64,000 bases of DNA from Bacillus sp. FSL K6-3431 (GTDB lineage Bacteria > Bacillota > Bacilli > Bacillales > Bacillaceae_C). The stretch's first letter is position 1. Every line of letters begins with the position of its first letter. Position numbers and translations under genes: made by a program. The stretch covers positions 5,332,001-5,396,000 of the forward strand of contig NZ_JBBOCT010000001.1 in NCBI RefSeq assembly GCF_038002605.1, written 5' to 3'. Positions 42,570 to 50,048 of this stretch are shown piece after piece. The notes below the pieces were generated by a model. It was not told where the DNA came from and did no database searches. It saw nothing but the letters and a program-made list of their open reading frames with translations.

Positions 42570-43736
42570 TTGATGATGACCCAACTTAATTTTAACCTAG
42601 ATATTGAAATTTTAAAAGACTCAGTGCTAAATTCAAACCTGGAAGCGGTAGTAAAATCCACGATTGTACTTGTCCTAAATGAATATATGGAGAAGGAACG
42701 CGATGATTATCTCCAAGCAGCTGCCTACGAGCGCTCGATCGAACGCATTGATTACCGAAATGGCTACTACGAGCGAGAGCTTCTCCTTAGTATTGGAAGG
42801 GTTCAACTGCGAGTCCCGAGAACCCGTGAGGGACACTTTTCTCCCTCCGTGTTTGAAAGGTTTTCCCGTGTCGATCAGGCTTTTGTATTGTCGATGTTAG
42901 AGATGGTGGTCAATGGGATTTCCACTCGAAAAGTCACAAATGTCGTTCAACAACTGTGTGGAGAAAACGTCTCTAAATCGTTCGTATCTTCGCTTACTGG
43001 AAAGCTAGATCCAATCGTAAATGAGTGGGCAAACCGCCCCCTAAATACCATGTACTATCCGTACGTTTATGCAGATGCTATGTATATCAAGGTCCGGGAA
43101 CATAATAAAGTGATTTCCAAGGCAGTTTATATCGCTACAGCGATAAATGAAAACAAGAGACGTGAAGTGATTGGACTAAAAATCGATCATGTTGAGAGTT
43201 TTGAGGCATGGCAAGGATTCTTCCAACACCTGAAAGGACGTGCTCTTCAGTCTCCAAAACTTATTATTTCAGACGCTCATGAAGGACTGAAAAAAGCAAT
43301 TCAGCGGGAATTCATAGGCACTTCTTGGCAACGTTGCACTGTCCATTTTAAACGGAATATCATTGAACGATTGCCAAAAAAAGAATCAAAACAAATAATC
43401 GCTGACATGAGGCGCATCTTTAATAGTATTTCAGTAGAAGAAGCTCGCCAATATAAAGAGCAATTTGTCGATAAATATGAAGAAGAAGCAAAGGTCCAGA
43501 AAGCAATTGAAATTTTAGAGGATGGCTTCGAAGATGCCATTCAATTTCTCAACCAGCCTTCTCGTTATCATCGTTATCTAGCGAGCACAAATTCACTTGA
43601 AAGGCTTAATCAGGAGGTTCGCAGGAGAGAAAGAGTCATACGTATCTTCCCGAATAATCAATCTGCATTTCGACTTATCGGTGCAATACTAATGGATTAT
43701 GAAAACAGAGAACGAAGCGGAAAAAAGAGTTTATAA
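42570..43736 (+). CDS. IS256-family (mutator-type) transposase
   Basis: A full-length DDE transposase of about 388 residues. The probable catalytic residues are D169 (YVYADAMYIK), D235 (IISDAHEGL) and E344 (STNSLERLNQEVRRR), with the family C/H motif WQRCTVHFKRN. The frame is intact, so the element may still be active. GAGGAGGAATTG precedes three possible in-frame ATGs (42570, 42573, 42576). It has no functional link to zur or yqfW. Confidence 0.95.
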   Translation: MMMTQLNFNLDIEILKDSVLNSNLEAVVKSTIVLVLNEYMEKERDDYLQAAAYERSIERIDYRNGYYERELLLSIGRVQLRVPRTREGHFSPSVFERFSRVDQAFVLSMLEMVVNGISTRKVTNVVQQLCGENVSKSFVSSLTGKLDPIVNEWANRPLNTMYYPYVYADAMYIKVREHNKVISKAVYIATAINENKRREVIGLKIDHVESFEAWQGFFQHLKGRALQSPKLIISDAHEGLKKAIQREFIGTSWQRCTVHFKRNIIERLPKKESKQIIADMRRIFNSISVEEARQYKEQFVDKYEEEAKVQKAIEILEDGFEDAIQFLNQPSRYHRYLASTNSLERLNQEVRRRERVIRIFPNNQSAFRLIGAILMDYENRERSGKKSL

Positions 43737-43743
43737 AATGACA

Positions 43744-43789
43744 ATTTCATCAAGTGAAAAGGGGGTACCCCCTTTTCACTTGATGAAAT
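43744..43789. terminator. 46-base perfect palindrome after the transposase
   Basis: From ATTTCATCAAGTGAAAAGGG to its exact complement, 23 bases per arm with no loop, centred on GGTACC. It begins 7 bases after the transposase stop. It may terminate transcription from either side, though only short T/A runs flank it. Confidence 0.7.
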
Positions 43790-43861
43790 AAAATAGCCAA
43801 CTCTAACTAAATATCATAAAGAAAAAATTGTAAACTAAATTACACAATTGTCTGGACTTGA

Positions 43862-44098
43862 CTAGCAAATCCCGTGAGTGGCTTGTAAAGTAAGGCGAGC
43901 GTCCAGTAAATCCCGTGAGTGGCTTGTAAAGTAAGGCGAGCGGCCAGTAAATCCCGTGAGTGGCTTGTAAAGTAAGGAGAGCGGCCAGTAAATCCCGTGA
44001 GTGGCTTGTAAAGTATAGCGAGTGGCCAGTAAAATCCTATGAGTGGCTTGTAAAGCATGGCGAGCGGTTAGTAAATCCTATAAGTGGTTAGTAATCCG
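43862..44098. repeat. 41-bp tandem repeat array, right arm
   Basis: Six units begin near 43862, 43903, 43944, 43985, 44026 and 44068. The consensus is the left-arm unit but with GTGAG in place of GTGGG. The last two units are progressively degenerate (AATCCTATGAG, AATCCTATAAG). Confidence 0.9.
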
Positions 44099-44264
44099 CC
44101 TATATAGGTGAAATATTTAATAAATAAATGTGAAATTATCCTATATTCAACAAGTAGGGATAAAGTTTATTCATTCGGATAGTTTGAATTAGGTTTTAAG
44201 CTAATAATGTGAATCGTAATTAATAAAGGCTGCCAAAATTTTCTTCGACAGCCCAAGAAGCCAA
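44099..44264. other. Spacer between repeat array and yqfW
   Basis: AT-rich, with no gene or clear repeat seen. A short CTTCTTGGGCTGTCG stretch near the yqfW stop may contribute to a weak minus-strand terminator, but I could not confirm a hairpin. Confidence 0.4.
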
Positions 44265-44858
44265 TTATGCTTTCTGTTTGGTTTTTATATTTGCAGTTTC
44301 TAGCCAATTCCCAACCCAGTCCTCAGCTTCTTTCCAGTTATAGACGCGAATTACCTGCTCTGGAGCAGGTTTTCTATTATACGGTGTATCGAAAAGGATA
44401 ACAGGAATATTCAATTCTTCAGAGATGGCTACTGCATTATCATGCTTATCTTCAAAGAAAAGATCAACTTTATGTCTTTTAGCTGTGGCAACCTTATCGT
44501 GGGAACCAATTAATTCAATATGATGATAATCAATATCCTGCGTATTAAACCATGCCTCGGTTACATCTCTGAGCGTGTTTTTTCTTGCACTAATGAAGTA
44601 TAATTCATGGTCCTTGATCCATTTTGACAACACAGACTTGGCTCCGTTTGCTAGCGGAGACTGTGAATAAATTTCTGGCTCAGCCGTCACAAACCAGTTA
44701 TAAAAAGTATTCTTTGACACATTTATGCATTCAGTAATTTCATATTCCGTAAGATCGTCCAAAGTAATGTTTAAATGAAAAGCTTTATTTATAAAAGGTA
44801 CAAGGGACGTGGGGCATGTAACTGTGCCATCAATGTCTATACCAAATCTTTTTTGCAA
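44265..44858 (-). CDS. yqfW: HAD-family 5'(3')-nucleotidase-like protein (YqfW)
   Basis: A HAD-superfamily hydrolase of 197 residues resembling 5'(3')-deoxyribonucleotidases: motif I RFGIDIDGTVTCP (nucleophile and acid/base aspartates), motif II FISARKN, and motif IV VDLFFEDKHDNA. The start is TTG at 44858, preceded by AAAGGAGAATATATCA; the 39 extra upstream codons have no family match. Likely role: hydrolysis of nucleotide or similar phosphates; the substrate is unknown. Its order with ispG and zur matches B. subtilis. Confidence 0.88.
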   Translation of the reverse strand: MQKRFGIDIDGTVTCPTSLVPFINKAFHLNITLDDLTEYEITECINVSKNTFYNWFVTAEPEIYSQSPLANGAKSVLSKWIKDHELYFISARKNTLRDVTEAWFNTQDIDYHHIELIGSHDKVATAKRHKVDLFFEDKHDNAVAISEELNIPVILFDTPYNRKPAPEQVIRVYNWKEAEDWVGNWLETANIKTKQKA

Positions 44859-45003
44859 TGATATATTCTCCTTTGTAAAAAGATAAGAAAGTAAAAGTTT
44901 TTCAACGTTTACGCGCCCACATCGTGTGGACACAGTTTGTACGTCTCGAACAGGGCGCTTGTGTTTTCTTATCAATATTCTGATTTTGTATAAATTGTTA
45001 TAA

Positions 45004-45033
45004 AAACAGCACGGATATGTGACCGTGCTGTTT
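45004..45033. terminator. Terminator after ispG
   Basis: AAACAGCACGG pairs perfectly with CCGTGCTGTTT around 8 bases. On the minus strand it ends in TTTTT, as expected for ispG. Confidence 0.88.
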
Positions 45034-45038
45034 CTATA

Positions 45039-46166
45039 TTAATTTACGATATTTTGTTTTGTTTCTTCTTCTTCTTCTTCTTTTTGCTTTTTGAAATACT
45101 CTTCTGCCATGATGTCTATCTCTTTTTTTAGTTCCTCAACCATAGTTGCTTCTGGAACTTTTCTAACCGTTTTTCCTTTTTTGAATAATAGTCCTTCACC
45201 GCGTGCCCCTGCAATGCCGATATCGGCTTCACGAGCCTCACCTGGCCCATTTACAGCACAGCCTAAGACGGATATCTTTAATGGTGCTTTAATATGTTGA
45301 ATATATTCTTCTACTTCATTGGCAATACTAATTAAATCAATTTCAATTCTTCCGCATGTCGGACATGAAACAAGTGTTGCAGCATTCGAGATAAGGCCGA
45401 ATGATTTCAATAGTTCACGAGCCACTTTTATCTCCTCAACGGGATCTGCACTAAGTGAAATACGCAAGGTATTACCAATGCCTTTACTTAAAATGGCACC
45501 AAGCCCAGCTGCACTTTTAATCGTTCCAGCAAATAGAGTGCCACTTTCTGTAATACCTAGATGAAGTGGGTAGTCAAAAGCTTTTGCAGCTTTTTCATAT
45601 GCTTCAATTGCTAGTGGAACATCAGATGCTTTCATAGATACAATAATATCGTGAAAGTCTAAGTCTTCAAGAATCTTTATATGGTGAAGCGCACTTTCAA
45701 CCATACCGTCTGCAGTAGGATAACCGTATTTTTTAATAATATGTCTTTCTAAGCTTCCGGCATTTACACCAATCCGAATTGGGATACCTTTTGCTTTTGC
45801 TGCTTTTACAACGGCTTCTACTTTCTCACGGCGTCCAATATTGCCCGGATTGATTCGAATTTTATCTGCTCCGCCTTCAATTGCGATTAATGCTAGTTTA
45901 TAGTCAAAATGAATATCAACAACGAGGGGGATAGTGATTCTTTTTTTGATTTCTTTGATAGCGTGCGCCGCTCTTTCGTCGGGGCATGCTACCCTAACCA
46001 TTTGACAGCCAGCCTCTGTTAAACGATTAATCTCGTTGACTGTTGCTTTAACGTCATGTGTTTTCGACATAGTCATACTTTGAATAATTAGCTCGTCGCT
46101 TCCTCCGATCGTCAAATTACCAACTTTTACGGGACGTGTTTTAGAACGATGTATTATTTCACCCAA
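45039..46166 (-). CDS. ispG: HMBPP synthase IspG
   Basis: IspG converts MEcPP to HMBPP, the step before IspH. The 375-residue protein has an N-terminal TIM barrel ([25 protein letters not shown]) and a C-terminal [4Fe-4S] domain with C268 and C271 (SCPTCGR) and C303 and E310 ([11 protein letters not shown]). The C-terminal tail is a short acidic and lysine run. GGAGAGAAA precedes the ATG on the minus strand. Confidence 0.97.
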   Translation of the reverse strand: MGEIIHRSKTRPVKVGNLTIGGSDELIIQSMTMSKTHDVKATVNEINRLTEAGCQMVRVACPDERAAHAIKEIKKRITIPLVVDIHFDYKLALIAIEGGADKIRINPGNIGRREKVEAVVKAAKAKGIPIRIGVNAGSLERHIIKKYGYPTADGMVESALHHIKILEDLDFHDIIVSMKASDVPLAIEAYEKAAKAFDYPLHLGITESGTLFAGTIKSAAGLGAILSKGIGNTLRISLSADPVEEIKVARELLKSFGLISNAATLVSCPTCGRIEIDLISIANEVEEYIQHIKAPLKISVLGCAVNGPGEAREADIGIAGARGEGLLFKKGKTVRKVPEATMVEELKKEIDIMAEEYFKKQKEEEEEETKQNIVN

Positions 46167-46273
46167 GGGTATTTCTCTCCTTTTAATAAACGAAGAATTT
46201 TATAGTTACTAATCTATTGTATCAATATTATATCTATCTTGACAACATTCAACTATTAAAGTAAACAGGTAAA

Positions 46274-46591
46274 TCAGTGGTATAATGGGAATTTATATGT
46301 ATGACCAGCCTGGATTTGTTCCGGTTTCACTCCGTTATTGTACTCGGTAAAGTCTTTTACGGCTTGTTCGATTGATACGGGCAATACTCCAGGACTTAAC
46401 TGTTCAAGTATTGATAACACTGTTTCGCCTCGTTTCATTTCGACAAGTGTATAGGGAAGTGTGCTAATAATGTTTTTTTCGATTGTTGAAGCGTCTGCTG
46501 TTTCATTAGCTGGAAGTGTACCGACCGTTAAATCATGATACATACTGTATATTACAATTAGTCCTACCATTAGTGCTGCAATGTTTTTCAT
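46274..46591 (-). CDS. yqfZ: YqfZ-type protein with LysM-like end
   Basis: A 105-residue protein with an N-terminal membrane segment or signal (MKNIAALMVGLIVIYSMYHD) and a C-terminal LysM-like region (GETVLSILEQLSPGVLPVS, then QAGHTYKFPLY). YqfZ of B. subtilis has the same ending and position between ispG and yqgB. The ATG at 46591 follows GAGGGGTGGGATT, which lies in a long hairpin. Role unknown; a cell-wall or spore-envelope location is plausible. Confidence 0.8.
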   Translation of the reverse strand: MKNIAALMVGLIVIYSMYHDLTVGTLPANETADASTIEKNIISTLPYTLVEMKRGETVLSILEQLSPGVLPVSIEQAVKDFTEYNNGVKPEQIQAGHTYKFPLYH

Positions 46592-46596
46592 GTTTA

Positions 46597-46645
46597 ATCC
46601 CACCCCTCATCATATAGATACTCATCTATATGTGAGGGGTGGGAT
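46597..46645 (-). promoter_or_regulatory. Long hairpin covering the yqfZ ribosome binding site
   Basis: ATCCCACCCCTCA plus CATATAGAT pairs with ATCTATATG plus TGAGGGGTGGGAT, about 22 base pairs with one mismatch or bulge and a short loop. On the minus-strand transcript the 3' arm contains GAGGGGTGGG, the only ribosome-binding candidate for yqfZ, 6-8 bases before its ATG. Confidence 0.75.
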
Positions 46646-46663
46646 AAATATGATTAAAAAGGA

Positions 46664-46866
46664 TGTTCAAAAAGTCATCAAATGATAAACGGCGAATTTT
46701 TTCATTGGTAATTAGGTACTTCTACTAATCTACTAAGGAAATCCTCTGTTAAGGTCGCTCACGTCCTGTGAGCAACACAGAGGTCAGCACATCGTGTGCA
46801 AGCCCGATCATCAAAACCTTCGCGCCTCGAAATTCTTGTTTCTAAGTTGGTACCTTTTTGAACACG
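46664..46866. repeat. About 200-bp dispersed element with GTTCAAAAAG ends
   Basis: It is bounded by GTTCAAAAAGT (46665-46675) and CTTTTTGAAC (46854-46863). Inside is a hairpin CCTCTG...CAGAGG (46743-46783) containing CACGTCCTGTG, and GCACATCGTGTGC. It is homologous in reverse to 32335-32605 and shares ends with 26475-26612. It has no coding capacity. Confidence 0.75.
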
Positions 46867-46879
46867 TACTATTAAGTCA

Positions 46880-47392
46880 TTATTTATTTTTCGGTTTAGG
46901 TATTTTTAATATGCTCGCACATATATAAATCAATGATACGGCCAGATCGATAATGAGTGCTCCAGGTATGACAAGGTCAAATAGGGCTAGAACACCAAAT
47001 GAAAAAGTGGTGAATGTAATGCTAAATGCTGTTAATCTCCAACTTTGTCTGTATGGTAAGTTCCGTTTAAGTATTTTCGCTAGTAACAGAGCGATTGCGG
47101 CCAGCACTGTTATTTTAAAAATAATTACTCCGGCATTGAAAATATACATAAACAGAATATATATTGGTAAAATGATCATCAAACTACCGGTATCAAAATC
47201 GAATCCTGGCACTAGAATGGATGAATCTTTACCCGCAGCCAACGCTTGGATGAGGCCAGGTAAAAAATAGAGTAGAGCAAGAAAAAACACATATTGTAGG
47301 GTTTTACCAATACCTGCAAATCTAAACTTAGCAATATGTTTTACTGAATAAATACTTTTAATAAACATCGAAAAGATAGTAATATTTTTCAT
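46880..47392 (-). CDS. yqgB: DUF1189 membrane protein (YqgB-type)
   Basis: A polytopic membrane protein of 170 residues with about four to five hydrophobic helices; the N-terminus (MKNITIFSMFIKSIYSVKHIA) and position before yqgC fit the DUF1189/YqgB group. Function is unknown. The ATG at 47392 is preferred because AGGAAGTGATTGC precedes it; nine upstream codons read in the same frame. Confidence 0.82.
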   Translation of the reverse strand: MKNITIFSMFIKSIYSVKHIAKFRFAGIGKTLQYVFFLALLYFLPGLIQALAAGKDSSILVPGFDFDTGSLMIILPIYILFMYIFNAGVIIFKITVLAAIALLLAKILKRNLPYRQSWRLTAFSITFTTFSFGVLALFDLVIPGALIIDLAVSLIYICASILKIPKPKNK

Positions 47393-47547
47393 GCAATCAC
47401 TTCCTATAACAATATTCAATCTTCTATAGTGTAGATGTGGTCATGTGAATAATTCAAGGTTTTTTGAAAATATTACTTAATTGTTCGGAAATAAGCTGTT
47501 TTTATTGATGAAAATAGGGAAATGATCGTAAAGAGAGGGGGTATCAT

Positions 47548-48030
47548 ATGGAGACAGTGTATTGGATTCTTATTATTATTCTTATAATTATTGCCTTTAT
47601 CGGGCTTGTCTATCCTATTATCCCAAGTGTGATATTTTTACTGGGATCATTTATCTTGTATGGATTATTATTCTCATTTGAGCCATTTAATTGGTTGTTT
47701 TGGATAATACAAACGTTATTCGTTATGTTGCTATTTTTTGCAGATCATTTAGCCAATTTAATTGGAGTGAAGAAATTTGGTGGGTCAAAAGCTGGGATGT
47801 GGGGGAGTACAATCGGTATATTAGTCGGTCCATTTGTCATTCCGGTGTTTGGTATTTTAATTGGCCCATTTCTTGGAGCGGTAATTGGAGAAATAATTGT
47901 TAATAGAACAAAATTTACTTTAGCTTTAAAAATTGGTCTGGGTTCTGTTGTTGCTTTTATTAGCAGTGTGGTAGTAAAAGCCATTATTCAATTAGTGATG
48001 GTAGGATACTTTTTGTTTCTCGTTCTCTAA
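47548..48030 (+). CDS. yqgC: DUF456 membrane protein (YqgC-type)
   Basis: A glycine-rich membrane protein of 160 residues with about five hydrophobic helices; IGLVYPIIPSVIFLLGSFIL and VGPFVIPVFGILIGPFLGA are typical of DUF456. Function is unknown. AGAGAGGGGG precedes the ATG. It is divergent from yqgB and lies upstream of sodA, as in B. subtilis. Confidence 0.88.
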   Translation: METVYWILIIILIIIAFIGLVYPIIPSVIFLLGSFILYGLLFSFEPFNWLFWIIQTLFVMLLFFADHLANLIGVKKFGGSKAGMWGSTIGILVGPFVIPVFGILIGPFLGAVIGEIIVNRTKFTLALKIGLGSVVAFISSVVVKAIIQLVMVGYFLFLVL

Positions 48031-48063
48031 TATATATTCTCAGTGAATTCTCAGGCATAAAGT

Positions 48064-48092
48064 TTGAAAGAAGTTTCCAATTTTGATAATCT
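48064..48092 (+). promoter_or_regulatory. Candidate sodA promoter
   Basis: TTGAAA (48064-48069), 17 bases, then TAATCT (48087-48092); GATAAT at 48085 is an alternative -10 with 15-base spacing. Confidence 0.55.
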
Positions 48093-48151
48093 TAGTCTGT
48101 AGAACTTGAATCATTTAATGATTCAAAAAAATTACATAGGAGGAATTATAA

Positions 48152-48760
48152 ATGGCATATGAACTACCGCAACTTCCTTATGGATACGATGCATTAGAGC
48201 CCCATATCGATAAGGAAACAATGAATATTCATCATACAAAACATCATAACACATACGTGACTAATCTAAACAAAGCGCTCGAAGGAAATGCTGAGCTGGC
48301 AGGCAAATCTGTTGAAGACTTAATTTCGGATCTTGATTCTGTTCCTGAAGCTATTCGTACAGCAGTCCGCAATAATGGTGGGGGACATGCAAACCATTCA
48401 TTATTCTGGAAACTTCTTTCAGCAGATGGTGGCGGAGAACCAACAGGTTCCCTTGCTGAAGCAATTAATAGCAAATTTGGAAGCCTAGATAATTTTAAAG
48501 AACAATTTGCTGCTGCAGGAGCAGGACGTTTCGGTTCTGGTTGGGCTTGGTTAATCTTGAAAAATGGAGATATTGAAATTACTAGTACTCCAAACCAAGA
48601 TAGCCCACTAATGGAAGGTAATACGCCTTTATTGGGATTAGACGTATGGGAACATGCATATTATTTAAAATACCAAAATCGCCGTCCGGAATATATGGGT
48701 GCATTCTGGAACGTCGTTAATTGGGATGAAGTTCAAAAGTTATACGATGCAGCAAAATAA
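48152..48760 (+). CDS. sodA: Superoxide dismutase (Mn type)
   Basis: This Mn/Fe-family SodA of 202 residues converts superoxide to hydrogen peroxide and oxygen. Metal ligands appear in [21 protein letters not shown] and [25 protein letters not shown] is also conserved. Manganese use is inferred from the close similarity to Bacillus SodA. TAGGAGGAATT precedes the ATG and a strong terminator follows. Confidence 0.96.
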   Translation: MAYELPQLPYGYDALEPHIDKETMNIHHTKHHNTYVTNLNKALEGNAELAGKSVEDLISDLDSVPEAIRTAVRNNGGGHANHSLFWKLLSADGGGEPTGSLAEAINSKFGSLDNFKEQFAAAGAGRFGSGWAWLILKNGDIEITSTPNQDSPLMEGNTPLLGLDVWEHAYYLKYQNRRPEYMGAFWNVVNWDEVQKLYDAAK

Positions 48761-48769
48761 TAAATTATA

Positions 48770-48813
48770 AACCAGGGTGTTCGAGAGGTTAGCTCTTGAA
48801 CACCCTGGTTTTA
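48770..48813. terminator. Terminator after sodA
   Basis: AACCAGGGTGTTC pairs with GAACACCCTGGTT, with an inner short helix; ends in TTTT. Confidence 0.9.
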
Positions 48814-48868
48814 TGTCGTGCACCCTGGCTAGTGCATTTTTTGATTAGTCCGGTTTTGGCGGGCGTCA

Positions 48869-49561
48869 TTAATCCTTAAAAACTTCTTCTTTCATATATG
48901 GACAGAATTGAATAGGTTCGGTGATTTTATCGTCCGTAATATGGACCTGGCATGTTTTATCATGCTTCATAAACTTAAAAACCCCATTATTGAAATCCGT
49001 ACCAATTTCTTTGTAAAATATTCCTTCATGCTGAACTTCCTTTGAACTTGAAAAACTCAGTCGATAATTGTCTCCATCTTTCACAAGATAACCACGAACA
49101 CCTTTTTCAAAAAAATCTTCTTCTTCTTCGCTTTTAATCGAACGATCGAGTGAAACAACATGGAAATCAACAAATGGAATATTTCTTAATAAAACATTTA
49201 GGAAGGAGCCTTTAGTGATTTCTTCCCATCTACTTTGTGCAGTTTGGCCAATGATAATTTGTGTAATATTATGATTATGTGCTATTTCGGCTATTACTTT
49301 ACTCGAATGCCGTTTTTCATTATCTTTGAGAATAAAATCGTCAATATCTAATTCCTCAACTAGTTCTTTCCAACGTTCAACATATCCAGATTTTTCCGCA
49401 TCAAATTCATCATATGGAAGTGGATCAACCGTTAATATATATAAAGGACAATCCATGATACTCGCCATTTTATGACCGCGTCTAATTAGACGTTCCCCAT
49501 TCGGACCGTAATATACACAAACAAGAATACTCTCATCCATACGCCCTTTAACTTTTTTCAT
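48869..49561 (-). CDS. Usp-like protein
   Basis: The 230-residue protein has an N-terminal universal-stress-protein-like fold, close to the Usp domain of KdpD sensors (ESILVCVYYGPNGERLIRRG, then IAHNHNITQIIIGQTAQSRW), and a C-terminal extension of about 80 residues that I do not recognise. No histidine kinase part is present. The ATG at 49561 follows GAGGTGATTTTCGCC. Its role, perhaps nucleotide binding in stress, is inferred only. Confidence 0.75.
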   Translation of the reverse strand: MKKVKGRMDESILVCVYYGPNGERLIRRGHKMASIMDCPLYILTVDPLPYDEFDAEKSGYVERWKELVEELDIDDFILKDNEKRHSSKVIAEIAHNHNITQIIIGQTAQSRWEEITKGSFLNVLLRNIPFVDFHVVSLDRSIKSEEEEDFFEKGVRGYLVKDGDNYRLSFSSSKEVQHEGIFYKEIGTDFNNGVFKFMKHDKTCQVHITDDKITEPIQFCPYMKEEVFKD

Positions 49562-49591
49562 GGCGAAAATCACCTCTTTTATCATAATCAT

Positions 49592-50048
49592 TAATACAAT
49601 AGTTTTTGTGCATTCGAATAATATAATTAAAACTTAATTATCATAGTCGATTAGGTGCATTATTGCAAGCTTGATTTACTTAAGCATTTGGAAAAGTAAA
49701 TGAACGAATCTTGTGCCTATACAATATACAGTGAAAAAAGTTACTAATCGTGCATGCAAAATGTGTTTAGTGTATAATTTATGGTAAATATAAATATACT
49801 GTGTAGTCGCTAGTCCAACAATATCAAATGGTTTGACCAATTGATATATATACCCCATAGGTAATGAAAGAATTAATAGAAAATCTACACTTTCATTATT
49901 GTTATACAACCCATTTTTTACAGAATATTTCAATTGTTTTATGCCGTCTTGATATGCTAAATATACAGTTCTGAGTTTTATACTATCCATAGGGCTTGGG
50001 CTTTAGGACTGCATTCCTCAAAAATGATCATGAATTGGAGGTTTAGTT
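49592..50048. other. Gap between Usp-like gene and mrpA
   Basis: These 457 AT-rich bases are divergent upstream sequence for both neighbours. A 104-codon minus-strand open frame (49676-49990) lacks a ribosome binding site and resembles no family I know, so I do not call it. No clear mrp promoter could be assigned. Confidence 0.45.

Larger units (their letters stand above)
42485..43859 (+). mobile_element. IS256-family insertion sequence
   Basis: The element is about 1.37 kb with imperfect terminal inverted repeats: GAGTCCGTATAATTGTGTAA at the left end pairs with TTACACAATTGTCTGGACTT at the right. It holds one intact transposase gene and a 46-base perfect palindrome. It lies inside the 41-bp tandem array. 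I do not see a convincing 8-9 bp target duplication, perhaps because the flanks are repetitive and have drifted. Confidence 0.9.

Noticed and set aside
43840..44058. 72-codon minus-strand open frame across the tandem repeats
   Set aside because: It only translates the 41-bp repeat in shifting frames, has no ribosome binding site and changes with copy number.
42362..44098. CRISPR array
   Set aside because: The repeats are directly contiguous with no spacers and no cas genes are nearby.
49676..49990. 104-codon minus-strand open frame in the gap before mrpA
   Set aside because: No ribosome binding site precedes its ATG and its tyrosine-rich translation resembles AT-rich chance sequence; kept only as a note in the gap entry.
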